Positions 21,301 to 31,836 of a stretch of DNA of 64,000 nucleotides are shown one piece after another. The translations under genes and the position numbers were made by a program. Numbering within the stretch: position 1 is the stretch's first letter; every line of letters begins with the position of its first letter. This stretch comes from Monoplex corrugatus (taxonomy: Eukaryota; Mollusca; Gastropoda; Littorinimorpha; Ranellidae), in NCBI GenBank assembly GCA_030674185.1, contig CM060307.1, positions 44,623,181-44,687,180 on the forward strand, in the 5' to 3' direction. The notes under the pieces were generated by a model. The model saw only the letters and a program-made list of their open reading frames with translations. It searched no databases and was not told the DNA's origin.

Positions 21301-21445
21301 TCCATCGGTTTGTGTACGGTCTCTCCGCTAGCCTTACTCTCTCCCGAGATGTCCACAAGGCAGTGGAGCTATTCACCCATAGCTTGGGGATCTGGTTCGT
21401 GGGCACCAGGGCATATCCACACGCCGGTGGGCCTGCATGCCTCAC
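18314..21445 (-). pseudogene. RTE-like endonuclease-reverse transcriptase (two frameshifts)
   Basis: Endonuclease: KVATWNIRTLLQKGK, GLGEVRWKGAGM, IQVYAPTSAS, VIMGDFNAKVGQ, QIDYILINKK, AECNSDHNHVVGRFR (catalytic SDH). RT: LKKMKPGKAPGPDN, EEQCGFVEGKGTINA, RFVDYTKAFDRVRHEE, RGVRQGCVLSPDLF, NIRYADDTVLIAE (intact YADD), TYLGTIISSDGRC, LLYGCEAWTVN and a C-terminal GHFMRKGDLEHLVTTGK. Frames change near 21040 (before MERLNIGILG) and near 19640 (after NEIYDTG); otherwise the protein is intact. No RNase H, as usual for RTE-like elements. EN nicks target DNA and RT primes from the nick. Confidence 0.93.
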
Positions 21446-21660
21446 GTCTGGGGGCCAGACCTCCTCCGAGTCCTACGAGATTCAGCCTGAGTCCGAGGAG
21501 GCACAGCATAGGGCTTGCTGATAGAGAGGCTATGTACTGACAGGAAGAGATTTACGCCATCTGCCTTCTGCTCTTCTTTTCGCATAGCTGCAAACAGCAG
21601 TGCTAGCCAGCGGTGCAGGCTGAAGCCGACACACTAGACGCATCACATCTGCCATCTTGA
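21446..21660 (-). promoter_or_regulatory. 5' leader/internal promoter region of RTE copy B
   Basis: The leader begins with CAAGATGGC, the core of a YY1-type site that in mammalian L1 fixes the transcription start. Whether it acts so here is inference. No TATA-like box is visible. Confidence 0.4.
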
Positions 21661-21801
21661 CAAGCTATGAAAGAAAAAGCAAGAGCTATCATTAATCAGA
21701 CTAACACTGATATCATCTCAAAAGTAACACTGCACAGACTTCTACCGCGTCAAATGGAAAGTCTTTGGACGTTTCCTGAAACAGGCATAAAGGAAAAGTA
21801 A
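21661..21801 (+). pseudogene. C-terminal piece of family-B RNase-H LINE
   Basis: An open stretch reading KARAIINQTNTDIISKVTLH and RLLPRQMESLWTFPE, ending at TAA. The I-x-NQTN-x-S-x-x-TLxRLL pattern is the normal C-terminal tail of LINEs with this kind of RNase H, so this is the continuation of 17574-18271 beyond the RTE insertion. Confidence 0.7.
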
Positions 21802-21961
21802 AGAAAGGGAAAAGACAACTGTGTGTTTGTGGTATGTTGATTGTTGTCTGTAAGTTTGTTGTGATATTTGTCTACCTTTTGCTTTTTTATCATCTGCTGC
21901 ACCGATTTGGTTCGTGTATATGTGAGCATTTGTATATTTGTATGTTTCCTCTTTGCTGTTG

Positions 21962-21964
21962 CGG

Positions 21965-22007
<43 letters not shown>

Positions 22008-22236
22008 GTTGTTGTTGTTGTTGTCTTCGTCGTCGTCGTCGTCGTCGTCGTCGTCAGTCATCATGCTGTGTAGATATGAGGATGCATGTATGATTGTATA
22101 TATGTGTGCGGGCGTGTGTATATTTGTGAGTACTTACTGTTATATGTAATTTCTCATTTCTTGTCTGTCTATTTATCTACATACTCATTTATCTTGCATT
22201 CATTTATTTCTTGTATCATTTATTTATTTATTTATT

Positions 22237-22286
<50 letters not shown>

Positions 22287-22410
22287 TTACTCACTCACTC
22301 ACTCACTCATTCGCTCGCTCGCTCGCTTACTTACTCACTCACTCATTCACTCACTCACTCACTCACTTACTCACTTACTTACTTACAGATTTTCTATCAA
22401 CTAAACCTTG
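21962..22410 (+). repeat. Microsatellite-rich 3' UTR of family-B LINE
   Basis: (GTT)n at 21964-22023, (TCG)n at 22026-22054, a 150-bp unique block containing CATCATGCTGTGTAGATATG, then TTTA, ATCT, ACTC and TTAC tetranucleotide arrays to 22386. The same order of GTT array, unique block and TTAC array is found reversed at 39383-39720, so the arrays belong to the element. Confidence 0.75.
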
Positions 22411-22506
22411 CCTATTTTGTCCTTGCTAACTACTTTCCATTGATCCTATTCCTTTTCTTAATGCGCATTACTGCTTGAATTCTTTCATTCATTAAAAATG
22501 CCTTTG

Positions 22507-22680
22507 CCTGTATGGCCAGCAGAAAGGTTGGAGTCCTTTACCGGAACTTCTACCTCGCAAACAACATTCTGTTTCTTAGGTTTGTGGCAAAAACGTTTCA
22601 TATGTCCCGCCAAGCCACACCAAAAACATACAGATTCATAATGCGGCGCAAATGCCTTATGAGCCTGTTTGACTAATCAC
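22507..22680 (-). pseudogene. CCHC zinc-knuckle fragment of a retroelement ORF
   Basis: The minus strand encodes about 57 codons with a perfect C-x2-C-x4-H-x4-C knuckle (CFWCGLAGHMKRFC) followed by HKPKKQNVVCEVEVP and ending at TGA. Such knuckles occur in gag and in LINE ORF1 proteins. No flanking domain survives and no family can be named. Confidence 0.55.
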
Positions 22681-22699
22681 CTTATTGTGGCCCACAAGA

Positions 22700-22925
22700 A
22701 CACAGTAAAAACAAGTACGTCCCATAATTTGTCCTATGATTCTGAAACCAGAAAAACACGAAAATAGAATAAGAATGCGTCTTTAATACAAGACAAGACA
22801 GGCGCAAATTTTTGGCCAACTGGCCTTTGTCAAGCGTGAATGTAAGATCACAAACAAACACCAAATGCAACATTAGGAGAAAAAGACTGAAACTTCCCTG
22901 CTGCTCCGTCCAGTGAGAGAAGGAG
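22700..22925 (-). mobile_element. Dispersed retroposon-like repeat, member 1
   Basis: In minus orientation: GGGAAGTTTCAGTC, TTTGGTGTTTGTTTGTGATC, CGCTTGACAAAGGCCAGTTG, AAAATTTGCGCCTGTCTTGT and a TTAAA/TTCGTGTTTTTCTGG end. The same blocks in the same order are found at 50430-50655 (minus) and 44640-44805 (plus). There is no reading frame. A GGCCA/TGGCC pair forms a short hairpin in the middle. Confidence 0.65.
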
Positions 22926-23370
22926 TTCTGATTCTATTTTCGTGTTTTTATCCCATGGCCCTCTAGGGGAAAGAAGTATTCAGACCGAATTGATAGACAG
23001 GTAAATAAGGTTTGTGTAATGGAGCTCACACCATCCATGATTTAACTGGTTAATCAACATTTTCCACCCAAACGGGATCTAACGCTTACATGGTTCTTGT
23101 CCAACTTTAGTGGGCACAAAGGATAGATAACCTAGAATACCAACATGTCTCTGTGAATACCAACATGTCTCAGCAAATACCAATGCCCAAGCAAATTATC
23201 ACGAATGGTGAATTACGCTTTTGCTTAATTGAATAAAAGTTTTGTAGTTATCAATCTATGTGTGGACTACTTATGAGAATTATGTCTAGTGTGGTTAGTG
23301 CATTTCTTCTCGTCACTCTCCTTCCTTGTTGTGTGCGTGATTTCTAAGTACAGAGACAACTCTTAAGAAA
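22926..23370. other. AT-rich sequence, nothing recognised
   Basis: Contains a short local direct repeat (AATACCAACATGTCTC at 23140 and 23158) but no coding potential or element that I can identify. Confidence 0.5.
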
Positions 23371-23442
23371 CATCCCCCAATCCACATTCGTGCCATAGAG
23401 AGCAGAACCGTTCTCTATGGCACGAATGTGGATTGGGGGATG
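23371..23442. repeat. Perfect 31-bp hairpin
   Basis: Arms of 31 bp (CATCCCCCAATCCACATTCG and onward) are exact reverse complements around a 10-nt loop. The right arm overlaps the start of the larger inverted repeat at 23438-24000. Confidence 0.9.
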
Positions 23443-24000
23443 TGTTATTGTTCTGTACTTTTAATGTGAATGTTGAGTGTACAGTAGTCATACAAGGAAA
23501 TAGACAGTCTGGGATAGAAGGAAAACAAAATACAGCCATCACGGCAGAGCCTATTCCTTCATGCAACAGATGGTAGAGAAACAATTATTTATATAGGCCT
23601 ACATCCCCTATTCATCTTCCTGTTATAGATGATAGAACACAAATTCTTTCTTGCTACATTTTTTCTGGTTCCTGTTTGCTTGAATGCGGGCAGTCGCACT
23701 TGTTTTAGACTATGATTTTGACTTGTTTTCTACTGAATCGCTGTAGGCCTACCTTGTTCTTTTACAAACCAATTCTGTTTGCCTGAACAGAATGCCTTTT
23801 CCTCTCAAATGATCTCACTTCTTTATTATAATAATTTTTCACTAGTTTTCATCCTGCTTGCAGTGCCAGGCATGACAAGATGTGCTAACCTGTTTTGCCG
23901 TGATGGCTGTATTTTGTTTTCCTTCTATCCCAGACTATTTCCTTGTATGACTACTGCACACTCAACATTCACATTAAAAGTACAGAACAATAACACATCC
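23438..24000. mobile_element. Foldback repeat with about 105-bp arms
   Basis: 23438-23546 and 23896-24000 are reverse complements apart from a 4-nt insertion (ACAG) in the left arm and one or two substitutions. The 350-bp interior is AT-rich without a reading frame and includes, at 23655-23715, a partial match to the dispersed retroposon-like family. No target duplication could be defined. Confidence 0.8.
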
Positions 24001-24116
24001 ATACAATGAACAGGACAACCGTATGGAGATTTCGCAGTTCTGTAACCCTGAAGGGGACCGAGGAAGTTAAAATCACAAAATAGTACGATCAAGCTAGAAC
24101 ATATCCTAAATCATCA

Positions 24117-24600
24117 TCATGTGCCCTGCCGCATGGCGTTGACTATCATGGCCCTCCACACGAACCTATTCCCAGTCGCTGCAAGTACATCTCCCACCCT
24201 CTCTGTCCTCAGCCGCCTTGTAAGTCTGTCTAATATTTTCTCCTTGGGTCTACTTGGTCTTTTCTTTCCCTCCAACTTTCCTGTTGTGACCAAGTGCTCT
24301 AATTCCCCTTTCTTCATAAAATGGCCTATAAATGTTGCTTGGTTGTTGTTGATGGGTTTTTTTTTCCCTAATCGTCTTTATTAATGATCTTCTTGCGTCT
24401 GCCTCCTTCAAGACTGTGTTGTTTGTTTCCTTTGCTGTCTATAGACCTCTCAATATTCTTCTTAGAAACCACATTTCAGCTGCCTCAATTTAGTTCTGAC
24501 TTTGCATGTTGACTGTCCACGCCTCACAACCGTACAACAGTATTGGTTCTATATAACATTCAAGAATTCTCTTCCTGATGTAAATTGAAAGGCATTTCCT
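24117..24600 (-). mobile_element. RTE-like LINE 3' fragment
   Basis: The minus strand matches the last 480 bp of RTE copy B, reading [20 protein letters not shown] and ending WRAMIVNAMRQGT with a CATGATGATGAT tail. A T-rich insertion near 24345-24366 and a TAA around 24492 break the frame. Confidence 0.9.
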
Positions 24601-25078
24601 AACCCATAAGATATTTTAAAAATCAGGAATCACCTCATAAACACATGGTATAAACCATAATAAGTCCCCAGCATATGTACATATACATATTCAATATTAT
24701 TCTAAATTTCTTTGTTATGCTTTAAAATCACAATCACTGCATGTTCCACACTTTATAATCACAAATTACAGTCAGGCACAAAAATACACATTGGCAGAAT
24801 GATTGATACTCACTCCATGGCGGCACACACTTAGCCCATATGGTTATTCCAACAATCTTTGTGTGAATTTGATCAAAGTAACATTACTGGATCCATTCCT
24901 AAGCCCTTATATGATACCACATTTATTAAATCTGACTCAGTTAAATCAACAGGCACATAAAGAACTTAGCAGTCCCTCAAAACTAGGTCTACAATCTTAC
25001 ATACAAAACTAAAGTTTTACTGTACCTAAGTTGTTATGAGCGTGGCTCCTTACTGCAGCGATTCGCTGGTATCATAAC

Positions 25079-25109
<31 letters not shown>

Positions 25110-25600
25110 TGCTGCAAACTGGTGGTAACAGCACTCTGTGTACATCAGAAGACCAGTACTTTGTTTGCCTCCAATCGCCGTCCCCCATTTGTTCGTTAAT
25201 TCTCTTTGTGTGCCACAGAACCTCCCATCTTATATAGTGTATGTCTAGTCACACAATAACACATCGGGCTAATTGTGCATATTTCTCTGATTGGCTGTTT
25301 GATTTAAATTGGTGTCTTTCTATGTACATGCAAGTTTATATCTAATTGAAACACTACTAGAAACTTGTAGGTTAAAAGCTATTTGTTCAAGGAAGTATGT
25401 AATCAAGAAGCATTGAGTCACTGTGCAGTGCAGTACAGAGTAGTAGAACCGAGAGCTTGAGTTTGAGTTCTCTTAGGAGCCCTCGTCAGGTCTTTGACCT
25501 CTTGTCCCAGTCACTGAGTCAGGTATTCGAATTTTAGTTTTAGTTAGTGTAGCACATGGATAATTGTATGATTTACAGGCAAGTCAAGATCTTATATATA
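24601..25600. other. AT-rich, no gene seen; small (TG)n array
   Basis: Only a short (TG)n at 25081-25110 stands out. Open stretches are short and unlike any protein I recognise. Confidence 0.5.
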
Positions 25601-25605
25601 ATACT

Positions 25606-25850
25606 GAAACTTCGTTATTAATTTAATGTTCATTTATTCTCTTTGTTGTCATGTGCGTCATTCATACCAGTTGAAGCTTCGCAATTAAGTTGGTATTTGT
25701 TTATTTCTCTTTCTTTATCGTGCTTATCAGTCATGTCAGCTGGTGAAGTTCACAGCTAAGTTAGTGTTCAGTTATTCTCTTTGTGTATAATGTGTATCAT
25801 TCATGTCAGTTGAAGCGTCACGATTAATCAGATCTTCAAGTATTCATATT
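25606..25850. repeat. Diverged 67-72 bp tandem repeat, about 3.5 units
   Basis: Units start at 25606, 25673, 25745 and 25812 with the pattern GAAGCTTCGCAATTAAG, then GTTCATTTATTCTCTTTGT, then CATTCATGTCAGTT. Divergence between units is high, so the array is old. Confidence 0.7.
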
Positions 25851-26081
25851 GCTCAAAAAGTGTCTTGTGTATCTTAGAGTTGCCTTAACAGAAAGTCTGC
25901 CAAACCTGTCGATTCTAACTCTTTAATGTAAACGAAAACAGTTATTCGTTTTGTAATTAGTAACTCTATTAACATGTGATTCAGCTTTTATCTCTAAAAC
26001 GAAACTGACTGTGACTCCACCCTGTCACATTTTGATTAGTTTTTTACGTACTTTTTATACTAACCACTACCAGTGTAAAGG

Positions 26082-26330
26082 GATATAGCGTTTATTTACA
26101 GAACGAAAGTACTGTGACTTGACCTTGGCACACACATTAATTATTAAATTATGGGGTAGCTTTTGTGAGATGCTTTCTGAATAGTACGTTGAATAAGGTA
26201 AAGGGACATACCCAAAAGGAAAGTTACTGTGACTTTACCCTGGCACACATTTCTTTTTTTTTTTTTGGGGGGGGGGGGGGTAGCTTTTGTGGTAGAATCT
26301 TTCTAAATAGTAAGTTGAATAAGGAATTCT
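26082..26330. repeat. Diverged tandem duplication of about 110 bp
   Basis: Two units share ACTGTGACTT, CCTTGGCACACA, GGGGTAGCTTTTGTG, TTTCTRAATAGTA and GTTGAATAAGG. The second contains a T11 G13 run (26254-26280). A third weak unit precedes them at about 25998. Confidence 0.6.
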
Positions 26331-26779
26331 GTGTTTTGTCACTGAGATCTATTCTGGGAACCATATTTCATCAAGAGACAAAGATATAGAAGTGATAATT
26401 GTATCATATAGATGCATTATTATGATATCTTGTGTAAATTCTAAACCTTTGGTAGATCTTCTTGGAGCATGGGTTGCTTTCTTTGCTAAATTTGCTAGAT
26501 GTTCTTGTGCATGTACAAAGTTGACATTTTTGTGGAAAGCAGCTCGTGGGTGTGTACTGGTTTGTAGTTTGAATATAAGGAGATCTGTGTACATGTGAAG
26601 GAAACAGGTATTTCAGGGTAATTTTTTACAGATCACTGCTTTTCTCTTCTCTTGGTCAATTTGCCACCTCCATTCCTTGCAATGATGCGCGTGCGTTTAT
26701 GATAATGGGATTGCAGAGTATGACAAACACGCGAGATACTGTTAAACATCTGGAAACCCTCTAACACTGTGTGCGAGTA

Positions 26780-26782
<3 letters not shown>

Positions 26783-26845
<63 letters not shown>

Positions 26846-26861
26846 GTGTGTGTGTGTGTGT

Positions 26862-26909
<48 letters not shown>

Positions 26910-27058
26910 CGTGTGTCTGTGAGTGTGAGCGTGCATGAACATCCTAAGCATGTATGTGCAGGTAAATGTATGTGTGGTTGTTTGTATGTCGTTCGTGCAC
27001 GTGCCCGCGCGGTAAGTGTTCGTGTCTGTATGCTAAACTGCAGTAATCACGTTAATCT

Positions 27059-27132
<74 letters not shown>

Positions 27133-27677
27133 CACTCTGCCTCTGTCAGTCTGTCTATTTCTGTCTCTGTCTGTCTCTCTATCTGTCTGTCTGTCTCTCT
27201 CTCCATTTCTGTCTCTGTCTGTCTGTCTGTCTCTCTATTTCTGTCTCTCTCTCTCTCTCTCTGTCTTTGTCTCTGTCTCTGTCTGTCGGTCTGTCTGTCT
27301 GTCCGTTTGTCTCTCTGTCTCTGTCTCTCTGTCTCTGTCTCTCTCTCGCTCTCTCTCTTTCTCTGTCTCTCTCTCTCTGTCTCTCTCTGTCTGTCTCTGT
27401 CTCTCTGTCTCTGTCTCTGTCTCTGTCTCTCTCTCTCACCTAGTGTGTAGATATGTACGTCAATGCGCAATAAATCGGGTACACAGTATCTTTCTTTCTA
27501 TCATTCTGTGTGTGGTGTGTGTGTGTGTGTGTGTGCGTGCGCGCGCGCGTGTGTACTGTGTGTGCATGTGTGTATGTGTGCGTGCGTAGTGCGTGCGTGT
27601 GTGCTGTCTGTATGTGCGTGTTGTTTGTATGTGTGTTGTGTGTCTGCTTTGTGTGCGTGTATCTCGTTTGTGTGTGT

Positions 27678-27770
<93 letters not shown>

Positions 27771-27889
27771 GTTTGTGTGTGCGTGTGCCCTGTAGTGTAT
27801 GTTGTGAAAGTATGTGTCACTTAAAGTGCATACGAAAGACACATTCATTGGAAATGATTCACACTGATGTCAGCGTTTACGGTGTGTAG

Positions 27890-27970
<81 letters not shown>

Positions 27971-28028
27971 CTCTCTCCTCTCTCTCTCTCTCCCTCCCTC
28001 TCTCTCTCTCTCTCTCTCTCCTCTCTCA

Positions 28029-28062
<34 letters not shown>

Positions 28063-28112
28063 GTTTTATGTTGTGAAGCACGTAGAGATATCAGAGAAAA
28101 GTTCATACTGTG

Positions 28113-28195
<83 letters not shown>

Positions 28196-28216
28196 GTTTG
28201 TGTGTGTGTGTGTGTA
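26783..28216. repeat. Alternating (TG)n and (CT)n microsatellite block
   Basis: (TG)n at 26783-26906, (CT)n then degenerate CTCTGT at 27059-27438, (TG)n with GC-rich start at 27509-27780, (CT)n at 27891-28062 and (TG)n at 28113-28216. Long open frames on both strands (poly Cys-Val, His-Thr, Leu-Ser, Arg-Glu) are repeat artefacts. The single-copy gaps are each below 180 bp. Confidence 0.97.
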
Positions 28217-28509
28217 AGTATTACTGACAGTATCATCAAGTTGTTGGCCCGAACATATTCTGATGAGGTCGTCAACAGGTCAGTACTGAGGTTGTACGCA
28301 GTTTCTTGTTGTCCGCTTAGAAGCAACTGAAATTGAGAGAAATTCTCATACAGCTGGCCTCAGTACTTCGTTGTATGGGCCATTAATTTACAAATTACAT
28401 ACATTTATTTTCATTATTCAAAATGTATTGTATAATAGGCCCCTATCGTTCACAAATCCTTCATATGTGGCTATGGCCCATAGTAAGAATATAATTGTTA
28501 TCTGAAGTC

Positions 28510-28588
28510 TCAAGTCTGTGAGTGAGCGCGCGCTTGCTTGTGTGCGTCAACGTGTGTTGTGTTCGTGTGCGTGTGTTCGTGCGTGCGT

Positions 28589-28649
<61 letters not shown>

Positions 28650-29248
28650 CTCTCTCTCTCTCTGCGCGCACGCGCGCGCGCGCGTGTGTGTTGTATGTGT
28701 GTGTGTGTGTGATTGCCATAGAAGTGATTGTAGATAACATTATATGTGTGCATGTGTGTTGTGTTGAGGTGTGTTTAGATGTATGTGTAAGCGCGCGACT
28801 GAATGTGCGAATGTGTAGCTCGTGTGTATAGGCCCTGTGTGGTTGTAGAGAGCTGGTGAATGCAAACTGTGTCTTGTTGTATATGTCATTATGTGTATAC
28901 GTGTGTGCTTGCAACAAGAACTGACCCCTTCGCTGTCCGAATACTCCTATCCTATTTTGATGGTGTCACCATGGTGTTTCATAGGTCCCCCCCCCCCCCC
29001 TTCCTCATTTCAAGACCTTGTCATACTATGTTATTTAGCAATGGCTTAAGGAGTTATCAGATAATTGCTGGCAAATTTGACTGTAATGCGTATGGAATAA
29101 TTCGAGTACAAAAATCTACAAAGTACAAACTGGAAACTGCGTATATAGGTGTGTAGCCTGCGAGTGTGTTATTGCAGGTTGTTACGAGCAAGTCAGTGAA
29201 AATGCGCGTGTGTGCGTGTGCGCGTCGCGCACGAGCGAGTGTATAGAC

Positions 29249-29286
<38 letters not shown>

Positions 29287-29311
29287 GTGTGTGTGTGTGT
29301 GTGTGTGTGTG

Positions 29312-29358
<47 letters not shown>

Positions 29359-29400
29359 TGTGTGCGCGCGCGCGCGCGTGTGTGTCTTTTGTTACCTAGC
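28510..29400. repeat. Further (TG)n arrays with CG-alternating segments
   Basis: (TG)n at 28588-28647 followed by CT and (GC)n at 28664-28685; (TG)n at 29252-29360 followed by (GC)n near 29364-29378. A C14 run is at 28987-29000. Alternating purine-pyrimidine GC/TG tracts such as these favour Z-form DNA. Confidence 0.9.
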
Positions 29401-29720
29401 ACCATTGGCCTGGAGGTAGTTGCAGACAGAAGATCGTAGCAGGCTGCCTGACATCACAGTCTTGGACCATCCCAAGCGCGGGGAGGGCCAGGGTAGGCTT
29501 GGATTTCCTTCTGTTTGGCGCTTCTGGGCTGCGTGCCTGTGAACATGATGGGGTGTCAGTGAATTCAGCAACTTGCCTCGCATACCGCCTGTTGCTGGCT
29601 TCGTGCTTTGTGTCTGGCAGTTTGCCTTGCCTTACTCAGTGGCACTTTTGCACTGCATCAGTGATTCCACCAAAACACTGCAAGGTGGGCGCCCGGCAGT
29701 TAACGGTCGAATAAACCGCA
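29401..29720. other. GC-richer island between microsatellites, unassigned
   Basis: The base composition is clearly different from its surroundings. A 63-codon open stretch on the minus strand (29392-29583, containing NPSLPWPSPRLGWSKTVMSG) might be a LINE remnant, but I recognise no motif. It lies between two simple-repeat tracts in the way LINE 3' pieces do elsewhere in the window. Confidence 0.3.
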
Positions 29721-29937
29721 ACAACAATAAGGCAAATCGTTTAGTGCACTCCGCCGACGTAATGTAACAGCTTTGCATGCATTACAAATAATACCATTAT
29801 CATATATAAAACCAAACTGTTTCAGTGATAAAACAATACGGATTGGATGCAGGTACACACTGGTATACACATACAAAAACACAACGAGTCACAAGCACAC
29901 GCACACACGTAAACACACGCGCACACGTGTAAAACAC

Positions 29938-29956
29938 GCACACACACACACACGCA

Positions 29957-29988
<32 letters not shown>

Positions 29989-29990
29989 CA

Positions 29991-30068
<78 letters not shown>

Positions 30069-30182
30069 GCTGTCGATCTTTTTTGTCTCTCAGTGTTACA
30101 CAGATACACGCACCGACTTCGAGTTCCGAGTTCACACATTACAGAGCTCTCTCTCCCCGCAAGCCCTCACCTCTGGCACCTG

Positions 30183-30247
<65 letters not shown>
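29938..30247. repeat. (AC)n/(CT)n microsatellites
   Basis: ACGC/AC array at 29938-29992 directly followed by (CT)n to 30064, then a 115-bp gap and (CT)n at 30183-30247. Confidence 0.95.
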
Positions 30248-30248
<1 letters not shown>

Positions 30249-30400
30249 TCTCGTGACACCAGCATTCATTCCTCTCCATCACCGTTCATCCTATTCAAAT
30301 CCAACATCAATATAATATACAGACATAATACATGAACACTTCTGATGAATGATGATGACAGGAGACAGAGAACTTTTAGAAATGGTGTGTAATAACTTCA

Positions 30401-30605
30401 TGTGTTGTTGTTGTTGTTGTTGCTGTTGTCGTTGTTGTTGTTGCTGCTGCTGCTGTTACTTAGTGTTGTTGTTGTGTTCTTGTCGCTGTTTCTAATAATG
30501 TTTGCTTGTTTGTTTTGCTTAGTTTGTTTGTTTGTTTGTGGTGTTTGTTTGTTTGTTTGTTTGCTTGCTTGTTTGTTTTTTGTTTATTTATTTGTTTGTT
30601 TCATA
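30401..30605. repeat. (TTG)n and (TTTG)n arrays
   Basis: GTT/GCT trinucleotides at 30401-30475, then TTTG/CTTG tetranucleotides at 30500-30600. Confidence 0.95.
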
Positions 30606-30617
30606 AATGTTGCGATG

Positions 30618-30785
30618 TAGAGCATTTCAAACTTTAAAAGCTAAAACAAACGAACAAACAAACAAACAAAAAACCACAACAATAAAGAAGAATAAAATTG
30701 TCCAGAGCATTTCAAACTTTAAAAGCTAAAACAAACAAACAAACAAACAAAAAACCACAACAATAAAGAGGAAGAAAATTGTCCA
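30618..30785. repeat. 84-bp tandem duplication
   Basis: Two near-identical units containing AGAGCATTTCAAACTTTAAA, an (AAAC)n run and CCACAACAATAAAG. They differ at about three positions, so the duplication is recent. Confidence 0.9.
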
Positions 30786-30954
30786 TATATATTCATTCTA
30801 ATACATGAGGAACTCAGGTCTTGAATTAGAGGAGGAATGAAATGTTTGGAAGAGTATACACAGACAGAAGAGATGATACGAGTACTGGTTTAGTTTTCAT
30901 CAGTATTAGGCTATTGGTTATTGGCTAAAGCTAGATGAAATCAGACGTCATATT

Positions 30955-31836
30955 ACCACATGCTGATGTCATATTATACGACTTGGCTTGACCACGTGCT
31001 GATGTCATATAATAAGACTTGGTTTGTCCAAATGCTATCATATTATACGACTTGGTTTGCCCATGTGCTGATGTCATATAATACGACTTGGCTTGACCAC
31101 GTGCTGATGTCATATAATACGACTTGGCTTGACTACGTGCTGATGTCATATAATACGACTTGGTTTGTCCACATGCTGAGGTCATATTATACGTCTTGGT
31201 TTGTCCATGTGCTGATGTCATATAATACGACTTGGCTTGTCAACGTACTGATGTCATATAATACGACTTGGTTTGTCCACATGCTGATGTCATATTATAC
31301 GACTTGGTTTGTCCATGTGCTCATGTTATATGATACGGCTTGGCTTGTCAACGTACTGATGTCATATAATACGACTTGGTTTGTCCACATGCTGATGTCA
31401 TATTAATACGACTTGGTTTGTCCATGTGCTGATGTCATATAATGTGACTTGGCTTGTCAACGTACTGATGTCATATAATACGACTTGGTTTGTCCGCATG
31501 CTGATGTCATATTATACGCCATGGTTTGTCCACACGCTGATGTCATATTATACGACTTGGTTTGTCCATGTGCTGATGTCATATAATGTGACTTGGCTTG
31601 TCAACGTACTGATGTCATATAATACGACTTGGTTTGTCCGCATGCTGATGTCATATTATACGCCATGGTTTGTCCACATGCTGATGTCATATAATACGAC
31701 TTGGCTTGTCAACGTACTGATGTCATATTATATGACTTGGCTTGTCCACGTGCTGATGTCATATACTACGACTTGGCTTGTCCACATGCTGATGTCATAT
31801 AATACGACTTGGCTTGTCCACATGCTGATGTTATAT
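30955..31836. repeat. 36-bp minisatellite, about 24 units
   Basis: The unit contains GCTGATGTCATATAATACGA followed by CTTGGTTTGTCCACAT. It is 36 bp, so frames stay open on both strands: 12-residue repeats reading like MLMSYNTTWFVH on plus and TSARGQAKSYYM on minus. A single-base insertion at about 31404 splits the plus frame. Variants with GTCAACGTAC mark higher-order periods of 108 and 144 bp (31234, 31342, 31451, 31595, 31703). No start context or flanking domain suggests a real protein. Confidence 0.95.

Larger units (their letters stand above)
18272..21660 (-). mobile_element. RTE-like LINE, copy B, nearly full length
   Basis: 3.39 kb with a recognisable 5' end (CAAGATGGCAGATGTGATGC), a 5' leader of about 215 bp, a single EN-RT reading region and a 3' end at ATGGCAGGGCACCTGATGAT with a short ATG/GAT tail. 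It is the best-preserved copy and the reference for the shorter pieces at 4643-10150, 24117-24600, 36541-36690, 38010-38239 and 52655-52882. Confidence 0.93.
17500..22410 (+). mobile_element. RNase-H-bearing LINE (family B), split by RTE copy B
   Basis: Coding pieces at 17574-18271 and 21661-21801 flank the minus-strand RTE copy B. The 3' UTR then runs to about 22410 and includes (GTT)n, (TCG)n and ATCT/ACTC arrays. A second, 5'-truncated copy of this 3' UTR lies at 39383-39720 on the minus strand. No target duplication for RTE copy B could be made out. Confidence 0.75.

Noticed and set aside
22210..22410. CRISPR-like regularity of ATCT/ACTC units
   Set aside because: Simple tetranucleotide repeats in a eukaryotic LINE 3' UTR, without spacers.
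25020..25075. Possible tRNA-like segment near GTTATGAGCGTGGCTCC
   Set aside because: No cloverleaf with a TTCGANTC-type T arm could be formed.
26742..28330. Many long frames of Cys-Val, His-Thr, Leu-Ser and Arg-Glu repeats
   Set aside because: Translations of dinucleotide microsatellites, open on both strands, with no non-repeat domain.
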